This document shows, one piece after another, positions 1 to 12,600 of a DNA stretch of 64,000 bases. Under the pieces are notes generated by a model. That model did no database searches. It worked only from the letters and a program-made list of their open reading frames with translations, and was not told the origin of the DNA. Both the position numbers and the translations under genes were made by a program. Within the stretch, counting starts at the first letter, position 1. Each line of letters begins with the position of its first letter. Origin of the DNA: Gymnorhina tibicen (Eukaryota; Chordata; Aves; Passeriformes; Artamidae); assembly GCA_013399875.1 (NCBI GenBank), contig VXAZ01007501.1, positions 1,526,155 to 1,590,154 of the forward strand, in the 5' to 3' direction.

Positions 1-888
1 AGCAGGGTGCATTTCAACAGCGTTCTTGCTTCAGTCATTCAGTGCCTCTTTCTAACAAGGGTTCCTTTTACCCTTTCTTGAAATAAAGGTAGCACATGTT
101 TTGTCCTGCTTTTGTTCTGTTTAGATTTGCACTCCAGATTGTTTCACAAAAAGAATCTGCACTTATGTGTGGTAGCTTCCGCTGTCTTGTTAGAGTGTAA
201 GCTGCAGCTGCAGCTGTTATCTATGTTGTGTTTTTAACTATCATGTAAAGTTTTATTTAGAAACCGAAACAGAGAGATGGTAAGCTAAAATGTCAGTATA
301 TGAGGAAGGAGCACAAGGAAAATGTAACAGTGAACGATTTTTTTCATGTTTAAAATAGCATTCACATCTTATCTTGAGGAGAAGTAATGAGAAGTTAAAT
401 ATAAATATATATTTTTTCAGTTATTTTCCCTTCTCCTTTTTGCTAGAAATAACTTTTAAGAAATCAGTATAGCTGAGTCCAGCTTCTTACTCAGATCATA
501 TCTTTCATCATAGCTTGGGCATTTCAAAAATGTCATCACCTTCCCATTCCTTGGAGAATGGCTAAATCTAGGTTGTAAATTTCAAACCAGGTGAAAGAGT
601 TTTATATAAAATAATGGTTTCTAAACAAGTTTAAAGGGACTGAGAAAAATGTAAAGACAGTTTAGAAAAAAAACCCCAAAAACCAACAAAAATTAATGCA
701 GGTGAATTAAAATTAGAGGTGAAATAACAACTGTTGTCTGGGAGGGTGACTGGTTGTAGGAATTGGCTTGTAAATTTAGAGTGACAAACATCCTCATCTG
801 AAATACGTCATTCAAGACCAAATTCTCGCCTAGAACATATCACTCTGAATATCCTCCCATTCCTTCTTCTTTGCCTGCTTTACATACT
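1..888. other. Unique AT-rich non-coding DNA
   Basis: No exon, RNA gene or recognisable repeat is seen. The stretch has T-rich and A-rich runs, for example around 660-690. Its one notable local signal is the E-box pair at 205-216, listed separately. Open frames are short and have no family resemblance. Confidence 0.6.
200..216. promoter_or_regulatory. Tandem CAGCTG E-box pair (possible)
   Basis: Two CAGCTG hexamers abut at 205-210 and 211-216, inside a 16-bp palindrome at 200-215 built from the AGCTGC unit. CAGCTG is a known binding site for myogenic, neurogenic and other bHLH dimers. The sequence shows only the sites; regulatory use is inference. It could equally be a tiny GCAGCT simple repeat. 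Confidence 0.25.
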
Positions 889-1120
889 GGAATGATGCCA
901 TGTGGTGTGGGATATCCCTTTGGTCAGCTGGGATCAGCTGTCCTCGCTGTGTCCCCTCCCAGCAAATTGTGCACCCCCAGTGCTGGTGGGGTGAGGAGCA
1001 GAAAAGGCCTCGATGCTGTGCAAGCCCTGCTCAGCAGTAACTAAAACACCCCTGAATTATGAACAGTTTCCACAGCACAAATCCAAAACACAGCCCCATA
1101 CTAGCTACTATGAAGAAAAT
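889..1120 (-). mobile_element. Truncated avian ERVL-type LTR fragment
   Basis: The plus strand reads like the reverse complement of the 5' part of a common avian LTR family, whose sense strand opens TGTCCTGGTTTCAGC. Recognisable blocks are the ATGTGGTGTGGGATATCCC segment near 899-917, CTGTGTCCCCTCCCAG near 948, GAGCAGAAAAGGCCT near 996, and AGCTACTATGAAGAAAAT at 1103-1120. The terminal bases that should follow (the GTTAACTC-ATCCCAG part) are absent after 1120, so the LTR terminus is lost. The other LTR end and any internal retroviral sequence are also absent. It is more GC-rich than its surroundings. The family is recalled from memory and not searched. Confidence 0.75.
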
Positions 1121-4100
1121 ACCTAAAGCAAGACAGTTTTCATAAACCTGGTTTATATAAGAAATTACGCCAAAGTCTTGTACAAAGAGCCTGAAATTTG
1201 GTACGACTTGAATAGCACGGCTCATAAAAACATAAATTATTTTAAATTCTGAAAATACATTTAATTATTGCAATAAAGAATTATAGTTTTGTCAAACATT
1301 TTACTATAATGCATTCAAATAATCATTTAGAGGTTAATTGGATGTATACCTGTGGTTAATCTTTGTTAATTTGGAAAATTGCAACAAATAATTTACAGTT
1401 ATTTTAAATCTAATACTTGGATCCATCAGAAAATTTTCTGATGAGATTGATCATTACTTTTATTATATGAAAAAATTAATTTTAGATAAAACTAGTGTTT
1501 AAATGATGAAAGGAATTATATTTGTTAGCATTTGAATTAACTTTGATTCTACTCTTTTACTGAAGGTCATAGAGTTTAATTGACATTGATGAAGTCTTAT
1601 ATTCAAGTGACCTATGGTTGACACTAATAATGACAAAATCTTCTTTCTGGAAGAAAAGGATTACTGTGGTAGATTTTAAATAACTTGGCATTTTCAGTGA
1701 GATGACCTTGTTATTTGCATTATTCCTGGTATTTCTGATGGTAAATATGAAGGAATATCAAGAAGAAGTGATGACAGCGAGATGCCCAGATCCGACAGGT
1801 GTTTAAAGGAGCAAGAAGTCTATATAAATGTACTGAAATATGCTATAGCTGCCCATTCTAGTCAGAGCAAATTTTTTGGAATGTTTCAGAAGCTTTTAAC
1901 ATCTTGGGTTGGGTTTTTGTTGTTGTTTTTTGCACCTTCTTTGTTATGTTCAAAACTTGCAAGAAATAGAAATTTGATAATGTGCAATGACGAGACTAAT
2001 TGAGCCAGTGGGAAGAAAAAGATATATGATCATGCTTGTGTGAACACACTTTGGTAAATAAATGACATGAATACTCAAAATATGTTAACTTTGGCTGCAC
2101 TACCAGAACTTAGTATCATGACATCATGGATGATACGAGAGAGACATAAAAGGAGGTGATGAAGTTTTGCAGCATAAGACAGAAAGGAGTAAGGAAGCTG
2201 GCAAAGACTCTAGGAAGGAATAACAGTGGTCAGCTTTGGAGACTCATCCTGTACTTGTTCAGGATATATTGAGGGCATACAAGAACTTGCAAATCTTTGG
2301 GCATCATATAATTTTTTTTTTAATCTTTGTTTAATCTGCAGACCAAATTCCTGCAAAGTCAACAGTATGTGCTTACCTCACCCTGTACACGTGGTGGAAG
2401 TGTTCACCTGTGGGTTCCTTGTGCGTGTGTATCAGTAGCATATCACTTTACTGGTCTTTCTTTTAAAAACAGTGTGGGGCCTGAGGGACAGTGAGCCAAA
2501 GAGTATATTTTGTAAAGCTGGGCTTCTTCTTATTTCCTAGAATATTTAGTGTGTGCTGGAATACTTAGGCATTGCAACATTTTCAGGGTTTTCTCTATAG
2601 CCAGAATACCTAGGCATATTAAAAAATATAAAATTAACAAATTCAGACAGTAGCTAGATGCTAGTACTGTTTACTTAAGAAACCATCAGCCATAAAAGTC
2701 ACATAAGTTATGAATATGAGCATCCATATGCTTAGATGCAAATTACTGCTCCTATTGCAAATGTCTCTCATGCTCTTATTCATGCAAATGAAGTTAAAGT
2801 GAGTTTTGTATTTGAATTGAGAGCTAAGAATATATCCTCCAGAACAAAGCCATCATCGTCATCATCTTTAAACCTATATGCCCATTTTAAACTATATGCT
2901 CATCTCCCAGAAGTAAGCACACTGATACACGCTGTCTACTTGGAGCCTAGAAGTTGGAGTTAAATCCTAGGCATGAGATTAACCCCAATTCCTTGCACAG
3001 CACTATTGTTTGAAATGTGCCAGTGTCGTGTAGTCTTCAGCATAAAATCTCTGCCACCATTACTCCAGACTCTCAAATTGTTTTCTGTTCCTCTGTATCC
3101 CTTTTCCTCTTTATTATCCATAAGCATACATGGAAGAAAACCCAGGCTTTTGGGGAAGGGCTGTGTTTTGCAGTGTGCAAGGAATCTGTGGAAATAAGAG
3201 AGTATCATATGAAAGGTATAGGTATAGGCTCTGAAGTTCAGTACAGATAGGGGGAAAAGCAAAGAATGCTGTTTGAGGATGACCTCAAAGTTAACCCTAA
3301 GAAGCAGTATAGACAGAACCTTAATCTGCACACCGCAAAAGTAATTGAGCTCATATTTTAAGGCACCTTTGCTAGCACCTTCATTTTCACAGTATGCTAG
3401 TATCTGACAAATGAAACAACTGTGATTTTTCTGGACACCATTATCAAATGAATCCCAAAGTGTAAAGAATGTTATATCTGTGTAAAAGAATATTATATCT
3501 GAAAGGAAATCTCAACAAATTAAATGTTAGTGAGATTTGTCTGTACAATGGCTTAACCTATAATTAAAACTAAAGTATTACATTGCAGAGAAAATTCTGA
3601 GTATGAAAGAAGCAGTCTTCAAAATTGTAGCAATTCGATATCTAGTCTGTCAGACAGAGGCTGGCAAGGACTTTCTTCTTTATAGAAGAAAATGATGCAT
3701 TAAGATAGGTGTATAGATAGATGTAACATTTTGAGGTTACATTCATCCTATACTATTTCCTTGTCATGCTTAGTTTACCATCAAAACTAAAAATTCTTTT
3801 TCATTTGTTTTCTGCTATTCTTAGCCCTGGAGGGTCAGACTACTTTATGAAAATCAAACTCTGTTGTCTTCTTGGCTCTATCTATTGTCATTCTGAAATT
3901 GCCAACATGAAGACAACCCTGATCATAATGTTTTTTATTATCAGGCTGTTGTTGTTTATAATTTATGAAGCAGAAGGATACTGGGTATTTTTTTTGTTTA
4001 TTTGTTTTCCTCTCCATAAGCTTCACTGATCCTGTATGTCTGAGAAAAATATTAATTTTTACTGGTAAGCTGAATAAACACAATTTTTGTCATAGGTGGA

Positions 4101-6530
4101 GAACACTTATCAACACCAGGGTGTCACTTTGAAGAAGTAACTTTTCTAACCTAATACTTTGAAGTTATCTTTCTTTTCCAATAGTAAATACAATACATTG
4201 TAAATCTCAGGGTAGATTCAGCCATTAGTGTTTACAGGTAATGACAGCAGCATGCTTCAATTTTGAGGCCAGTAATTCTGCTTTGGTGAATGCCTGCTCA
4301 TTTTTTATTATGTCTTTTTAGCTTGTAAACCTTCTGTTTGGGTAACAGCTTCCTGAGCTGAAAATAATTGTCCCTTGAAATGTTCATTGTCAAGCACTAT
4401 ACTGACTTGGCAGACAGAACAGCAGCGTGTTTGCACAGGAGATGCAAGTTTGGGGAAGACAGAAACCCCTCGACTCTAAGTTGGCAGATGCTAAAGCACA
4501 GCTTTCTAGAAGAGGAATTATATACTGTTTTGCAAGGAGCTGTGGAATACTCATTCTTTCCGGAGCCATAATAATCTTTGACTTGGGACTGGGTTGCAGG
4601 TCTTTAGCCTGAGGTCTGAAGCTCTCTGGGTCTCTTAAAAGATCCTGCAAATCTCTTACTAATAGCCCACATACTCCATTGACTCTTTATAATGCCTAGA
4701 TGGGTGTGCTAGCCAAATCTTGTCGTGAGCACATGGATTGGAGAAAATCTCTTCCCCTTGATGGAAATGAGACTATGGAGTGTGGCAGAGAGAGAACCCA
4801 GGAAAAGATGGGGTACCCTCACTGTGATAACTCACCCTTTGGCACCTCGGTTGTCCCAGGAAGGTTTGGGGCCTGTTGCATACTGTGCAGTACACTTGAT
4901 ATGCTCCTGTTTTATACTGAAACATGAAAGACCTCACAAGTGCCAGACAACTCATGTGCATTTGCAGAGAATTAATTTTTGATGGGAAGGAGGGATGACA
5001 TCTTACTCACCTTTGCTAGTGGAAGAAAGTATTGGATTCATCCATCAGCGTTCATTATCACAGCATGGACTAGGCTACACATGTACATCTACAAGTAAAG
5101 GCACAGACAGGTTACAGATTCACTGAGCCAGGCATTCGAGCTGTCCTGAGGAAGTGTGACCTCTCTGTGAGACTAATTCTCTTGGGTACCACTCCATGTT
5201 AAATGTAACTACAGGGTAAGACTATATCAGTATGGGAGACGATTGTCTCTATATGCAATGTAGAGCAGAAATGAAATGAAGATACAAGTATATGTGCTCA
5301 CATAGACAGACAGAAATTGTGCTTCACAGAATGCTGTTGTGGAAGGTTGGGTGGGAGGAAATTAAGTCTTTGTCCTTGGTAAGGTCACAGATATTCACAG
5401 AGACATTCAGAAGTGGCCGGACGCCCTGAAGGCTCTGAAGGTCTTCAGAGGTCCAGCACAATTCACAGGGTTCAGTTAATCCAAAATTTCATTCTTCAAT
5501 AAATAAGCTTCTCCATGAAAAAGTGCATGATTCTAACTGAAAGAATCTTCATTACATACTTAATTAATTACTTAATCTTCATCCATTGATAAATGCCTGA
5601 GTTTCTTTCTCTTTCAGGAATTGCACATACAGCAATTACTAGCCCATCTTAAACACAAAAATACCACAGCTTTCCGAAATGTTTGTATGGGAAGACTGTC
5701 TGATAATACATGATACTGTGTGACTGATGGTTTTTTCCTTTTTTTACTCTTCTTACTTAATTGGTAGTGAGAAGAGAGGGCACCTGATAATAGCATTTAA
5801 GTTGTATGGTGGGTACATGTTTCAAAAAAAAGCAGCAACCATTTTTCCTTGGAGTCTAATTACTTGTTGCCTTATTGTTGCTGGACAGTCTGAATCTCCT
5901 CAGTTACCTGCCAGCTCTTAGAGCAGATGTCAGTGCTAAAACATAATAACGAGTTGTGCCTTTTACTGACCTGGAGGGCTAAGGGGACTGAAGGGCAAAC
6001 ACTGGAAGGCAGTGAAATTTGTGGCAGCAATACAGATGGGTGATGATGCTGGATGAGTTGTGCTTATGCAGATTTCAGCCCATATTCCCATGGCCATTAG
6101 TCAAATTAAATTATCCGTATGTATGAATTGGGCTCCAGTTAGAAACAAGACAGGTTAGAACTTAAGCTAACACTGAAGGCAGACTTCACATCAACTGGGA
6201 GAGGTACAACTGAGTGAAAGGGTAGCAAAGTAGTACAAAATTTGTCTCAGTTAGTTCCTTATCTGTTCAGTGGCAGGTAGGAGAAGACAGGGACAGAAGC
6301 ATCATGGTTTCTTGAGCTTACACTCCTTTTTTTGCAGCTTGGCTGTATTGGTGAGAGAATTTTCTCTTTTGCTTTTCCTTTTCCTTCACACTTATGAAAA
6401 TGGCAGAATCTGCATGCTATTTTTCTTCTCTATCCCTAAGTCCACCATTTGATAAAGAAAAGGTTACCTAACCTTAATCAAAGCTACTGAAACAAATATG
6501 GATAATGTAAAATCAGATGGTAAACAGAAG
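1121..6530. other. Unique AT-rich non-coding DNA
   Basis: No gene or clear repeat was recognised in these 5.4 kb. The segment has a perfect 20-bp palindrome at 1424-1443 and an imperfect direct repeat around 3465-3500 (two copies of a GAAT-TTATATCTG motif). Slightly GC-richer intervals near 4400-4960 and 5340-5470 match no family I know. Short open frames overlap on both strands, as expected for non-coding DNA. Confidence 0.6.
1424..1443. repeat. Perfect 20-bp palindrome
   Basis: CATCAGAAAATTTTCTGATG equals its own reverse complement over all 20 bases; the next pair outward (C and A) does not match. It has no loop, so it could extrude a small cruciform or bind a dimeric protein. No element ends or flanking duplications are seen. 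Confidence 0.9.
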
Positions 6531-6603
6531 TTTTTCCTTCCTTCCTTCCTTCCTTCCTTCCTTCCCTCCTTCCCTCCTTCCCACCTTCATTCCTTCCTTT
6601 CCC
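6531..6603 (+). repeat. (TTCC)n microsatellite, impure
   Basis: About ten consecutive TTCC units run through 6535-6566. TCCC and CACC variants follow, up to about 6603. The plus strand is purely pyrimidine for most of its length. Array length cannot be trusted across individuals. Confidence 0.95.
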
Positions 6604-9600
6604 TACTGTTTCTGGAAAGCTTAGGTACATTATGGGCTATTAAACCCCCTGCTTTCTAACATCTAAAAAGCAAATTCCTGCAAAGGAATTTTATGTTCAG
6701 CAAGTGTGCATTTTATTTTTCAGCTTCGGTAAGCAAACCAATATTTCTGACACTGAAAAATGTGTCCTAAATATTGTTACCATACCTTCTAAGTGTACAA
6801 GTTTGTTATAGCTATCTTCTCATTTTTTACATTGGCCTTCTTTGCCCTGGGTGGAAAAAAATAGAGCCAGTAATGACATGTATTATAAAGATTAATCAAC
6901 CATAAAGACTATAATTGAACACACAAGTGTAGTCATTACTTGATTAATTACTTCAATAAAATAATCAGTCTTATACATACATCAGAATAATATTCAGTGG
7001 TGACTAGGAGAGAGTGTGCAGAGACCAGTACTGCCTTCAATTCTAACATCATCAAACAGAATTTTCTACCTTTCCTTCTGTTTGGTTGCAAAACCTGCTT
7101 TTATTTGAATGTTTAACTTGAATGAACTTGCTCTCTTTCACAGTAGAATTTTTTCATCCTAACTTTAACCTTAAAAAAAAGATACTGAAACCTCTTTTGT
7201 GAACTTTTATATTGAAAGTTATGTGGTGACCTTATAAGCCTATGTGAAAAAGCAATTTCTAAGGAAGTATGTAGAAAGTGTCACCCATGGGATTTAGCCT
7301 GAAGTTCACAGAAAAAAATTGCTCAATCTCCTAGACTGAAAGTGCTATTCAGTGAGAAATTGTTGTATGCTGAAGTTTTCATTCCTAGAGTATGTTTCCT
7401 AAAACTGGAACACGGCAATTCATACTGTAGTACAGAAGTTCCTCCACTGCTGCTTTTAGAGGGCTCTACTGAATCTCAAGGTCATGAGAATGTGTTTTCC
7501 TGCAGCCTGTAAGGGAAAGGTAGAACAAGACCGCATATTTACTAAAAAGATTGTGAAGTAAATCTAGCACAGATGAATTTGAACCTGAGAAGTTGTATGC
7601 GCAAGTCTGGATGCTTTAGATAAGGAGACGTGTTCTGACATCAGTTGTTGTAATATTTTTACAGAAGGACTATGAATTTATTCCTCAGGGGTTAACCACA
7701 GCACAGTGGCTAACTAATAGTATTAACTAAGCAGGCTGAAACAGATACTGTGTGATTCAGTGTTTGAGACATGGTCAAAACCATGGCTGAGCATTGAAAT
7801 GGAAGAAGAAAAGTAGCCCATGATGGCTTCTGCTTAACCTTAAGAGTTCCCAGTAGGGTGTGAACTGGCATTTTAGAGGCCATAAGAATTAACTGACATG
7901 TAATTTTTGTTTGAGTATTATGGTAGAAAACATATTTGCCTTCTGCAGTTGGACATTGCAAAGTAAGCCTCATTTGTGTATATTTAAAACCCTAGCAAAT
8001 GATTTATCTACGTCTTTAATATCATGAAGGTCCTGGTGCACTTATTTATAAGCTTGCCACACATCTATCTAAAATCCCCAGTCCAGGGAGTACCTATTTC
8101 AGTCATTATCTGTAACAGCGTACTATACAAGACCTAATTTTCAGTAGCTCCTAGTTACTCTATTTCTTAAATAAAATTTTTTGGAACTAACAAAACATTT
8201 GTTTGTTTTTCTTGAGATGGCTGTAATCACCAAGCTCAGCTTTCTACAAGAAGTCTTGTAGTTTTTAGAAGTGTTTTTTTGAGTTACTTAAGCACTAAAA
8301 AGTGCTGACTTTTTTAAGCATTATTGATTATAGTACAGAAAATATACACACTGCTGTAAATTGAATTAGTACTTCAGAAAGCCGGAAGAAATCTGTAGGA
8401 AAGGTATGTATTTATATTTTCTTCCATTTTTCCTAGTATTATTTGGGTTATTAATAAATAGTTTACCCAGAGAGGAGCAAAGAGTTAGTTCAGCTAACTA
8501 TTATTGCTCAGTCCTGAGAGATGTCTGTGTGAACAGTGATAGCAGCAGCTGTTCACCTATAGTGTGAAATTCAGCTTAAGTGAAGTTGTCCTGCCAAGAC
8601 ACATTCCCAGATGAAAACTGAGGATGCTCAAACTGCAGATGAGTGTGATTCAGCCTCCTCAGAGGCTGGGTCTTTCTGTGGTCCTGTGAAGAATTTGCCG
8701 AGGAGGATTTCATCTTGACTCAGTTTTTACCCTTGTTTCCTGAAAATGCTGGTTTAGCCTAATACAATAATGCAAGAAGCATCACGAATAATAAGGCATA
8801 GAGAATTCCCACTGTATTCCTTATGGAGCATCCAATCTATGTTGTGAATGGGTTGCTGGCAACCTTGTGAGAGAAGGTTAATAAGATTCTATGTACAAAG
8901 AGTCTATGCTTATAAAAGGGAATAAACTGTATTAACTTCTGTGTCTGCATATGTGCATTGGCAGCATCTGTTTGCTGATCTGATCTGCTCCTCTCAGAAG
9001 AAGAGGCCCACCATTTCTGTAGGAATAGTGTTGTTTCTTACTGTTTAGTCTGTTACTCATTTATTTTGGAAGAAAGGACAGAGAGAAGGCAGAAGAATGA
9101 AATTTCATTTATTTCACAGAGAAAATAGATTGAAAAGCTTTTTTGTCTTGTGCAAGGCTTTTCTGTGCTTTCAAAAATAATGTGCTCCTTAGAAGTTTGA
9201 CTCTGGTGGAGCCACATTATAATAAAGTGAGGGCCAATAACACCTCATGAGGTATAGATAAAGGCTGGAATATTCCTACAGCTGTATGGCTATCTCACTG
9301 AGATTCATCCCATTTGAGGCAAGCCTGACCTGCAGCACTTGGGTAGGACTAACACTTTGAAGACAGGGAGGTTACTATTAGAATGAGGAAATTTATCTTC
9401 ATATGAGTAAATCACACACTGTTACTTATCTAAACTGCAAAATCTTTTCTGTTTGGTTTGGATAATCTGTACTGGGAACCTTCTCTTCAAGGTAGAAGTG
9501 AATAGGTGAACAGCAAAACCAAGGTCAAAGATTAGGTCTCCAGAACAAAATAAGGACAGAGACTGCAAATCATTGCTTACATTGACGGCCTTATGAAGTC

Positions 9601-12600
9601 TTTACAGTTGACAAGAGAGCTCAATCACTGAATGGGCAAAATTCTGAAATTTTTTTCTAGACCATCTTTGCAAAATTAAGATTATATTCAGCATGGCACA
9701 GTCACAGATTAATTTCCTTTACGCTGATGTAAATGACAGGTGACTATGATCACCAAAGTAAGCCCCTCAGAAGGGCACTCTTGGGGCAAAAAAAGCATAT
9801 TGCCACAGTCCTACTTACACTTTATAACAGAAAACAAATATCCTGCAAGGCTGTCAGTCTGCCACCTCTCATGAACAATGAAGGTGCTTAAAAATATAAG
9901 CAGTGAATAGGGAACAACATGCTATTTGTCACTTGTGCTACTTAGTAGTCGTGTATTATCACTTTTGCAAAGCATATAGAAATAGATGATTAATAACTTT
10001 GTACAAATGGAGCCTCTTACGAGTGTGCCAGAATATGGCCTTGAGTGCTAAAATTCAATATATTATTGAAATGCTTGTCCCCAGAAAGCAAAGACCCCTG
10101 TGGCTACTTTGTAACCTTAAATATAATAGCTTGCCAATGAATTTAAATTATATTCGCTACTGTTGTCATTTCATCAGAATTCTTTGAATGCTTAAAATAA
10201 GAAGAAATGTCAAAATTCAGCACTAACACTTAAGTAAAAATCTGTTCAGAGATTTGGAGCTCTAGAAGTATTACAATCTATTCATCCTCATTAAATCCTA
10301 TGTTGCCTTTCTTGTCTTTCAACAAAACATGGGGTTGGAGGAGAAAATCTGGTAGTAGTTTGTCCTACACCAAAAAGTAAAGGAAGGAATCAGGTGCAGA
10401 TATGCTAATTATGTTTGCAAAAAGCATGCTGCTATTGGTCTCTAAATTTGAACAAGATCTATAGAGTTCTACCTTATTTTAGGCTCTTAAGCACTGAGAA
10501 ATAGCAGGAACTGAATGTTATTTTCAGATAAGATTTCAAGTAAGTCCAATAATAACATCAGGTCTTCTACAGATGTTCAAGGTTCTGGTACTATATAAAA
10601 GTTCAAGACAAGCTGCTCTTGTATAGGACAATACCAGTTTCTTATAGCTACTATTTTTTGGTGAATATAAGAGAGAGTTCTGATTCTATGAAAAAATTAT
10701 ATCAATTAAAAAGTTGCATCAATATATGTTAAAAACATATTTTATATACTGATGAATCCTACTGAAATTATCTTCACAAGCCCCAGAGTGTAGTATGAAG
10801 ATGGATTTTTTTAGGTGTACAAGAGCAAACCTTAAAGCCAAGAATCCCTACAGAGATGTCTTATCTACAGCTTTCTTTATAGATATGAATTCTGAATCCA
10901 TTTCCTGTAAATCATTAATGTCAGATTAACTTCATTAGTTGAATTCATATTCTTCTCAAAAATGAAGCAGATACTTTGTGTTTAACAGGTAGCTGTAATG
11001 ATAATTCCTTGCATCTTGTCCTTAGGCATTTACTCAATTATGGTGGCAGAAGTGCAAAGGTGGAATTTAAGTCATGGAGGAAACAGTTATATTGTAAGAT
11101 ATTCTCTTTTGCTACACCTTGAAAAATCTTATCCCTCTTGATAAAAATTTCTTTTTTTTGTCTTCTTGTCTTTTCATTTTTTTGCCTGTGCAAAGCTTAA
11201 GTAGTGTACTATAGAGTAAGAATCATAAGAAGGAAAAAACCAAAACATTGTAAAGGGCTTTTAGGCACTATCTGGTCCCACTAGACAGTCAAAACAGAAC
11301 CATATTCAAAGCTGTATTCATTTGTTCAGGTCTTTGTCTGAGTGCTGAGTACCTTGTCTTTAAGAGAAGTCTTGAATAGGTCAGAGAATTGTAATAGATT
11401 CATTTGCTTTGTACATATAAATAATTAAAGTGATCAGGGAAGAGTCTTATTTTACACATCCATCAATAAAGGTTAATCTTCCACTTTTCATCAGCTTGAG
11501 TCATTTAGATGCTCTGCTGTACACAAATCTTTCTGCACAAAGATTTCCACCTCTTGCTTTAAGATTGAATAGCTAGAAGGATAATGACAAATTTACAAGG
11601 AGAGTGTTGAGCTTAGTGGTTTGGCACAGCACTCAATGCCAGATGGGTGATAGATTTTATAGATGCGATACTGCAGCCAATCCAGAAAGTAGTTACATAT
11701 TTGCTACCCACTTCAATCTTTTCAAGCATGGTGGAACTGTTTCTTCTACCTCCAGGTAAAGCAAGCTGCAACCAGAAACAAGACAATCTTGTGATTGTGT
11801 CTAGGGAAAATGGAAAAAAAGTTGTTGACATATACAATTAAGTCATGGAAAAGATTGTTCTGTGAAAATCTGAGAGAAGTAGAGGTCACTCAAGAATTTT
11901 TTGGAAATTAAACTCTCAATGAACTAGAACAGTTTTACTAGTCTTCTATTTGGGAGACTTTTGTGGGAATGCTACCTTAAATTATGTTTTGATGAACAAA
12001 AGCACTGAATTTGGATTCCTCAGTCCAGTGTCTAGTGGTCTGTTGTACCTGGTGCCAAAGAATGAGATACTCTCATTTGTGTTTGGCAGTCTATTTAGGA
12101 AAAGATTGGAAGTGCAATAACAAGGAGTATGGTAAATTAAAACTCTGCTTTCCAAGCTACACGTGTATATTGAGAAAATCCCTGATCACTGGATGATTAG
12201 TGTTGGATGGTTATTGATAGAGACATGCTCTTATTGTATTTTAAGAGGCAGAGTATTGCATCAGGTGGGTGTTCACAGACTGTGCTAAGTGAAATTTTAA
12301 TCTTGGAAATTGCAGCTGTTCATCGTGTTTCTGTTCAGATAAGAGTTTTCCAAACTATTTTGTGATTTAAGCTCTATAAATCCTATTGGTTTTCAATGGT
12401 TCTTGTGCACTTAAAATGTATGCTTTTGCTTATTTTTATGCTTAGTTTTAAGGCTACTTAAAATATGATGTTGGATCTAAAGAAATGTTTTCAAATGGGG
12501 CACTCAGATGGAGCTGACATGTCATGTAAGCAGTGCCAAGGGACTTGCCAAGCTGAGTAGGCACAAGGGTGTGCCATGGGTGCTTAAACTTAGTAAGCAC

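Noticed and set aside
1031..1225. 64-codon minus-strand frame with a hydrophobic, membrane-like segment
   Set aside because: About half of it lies inside the truncated ERVL-type LTR, so the frame crosses the repeat edge and is unlikely to be a gene.
2960..3331. 123-codon minus-strand frame overlapped by two plus-strand frames
   Set aside because: Three overlapping frames with no family resemblance fit chance in non-coding DNA.
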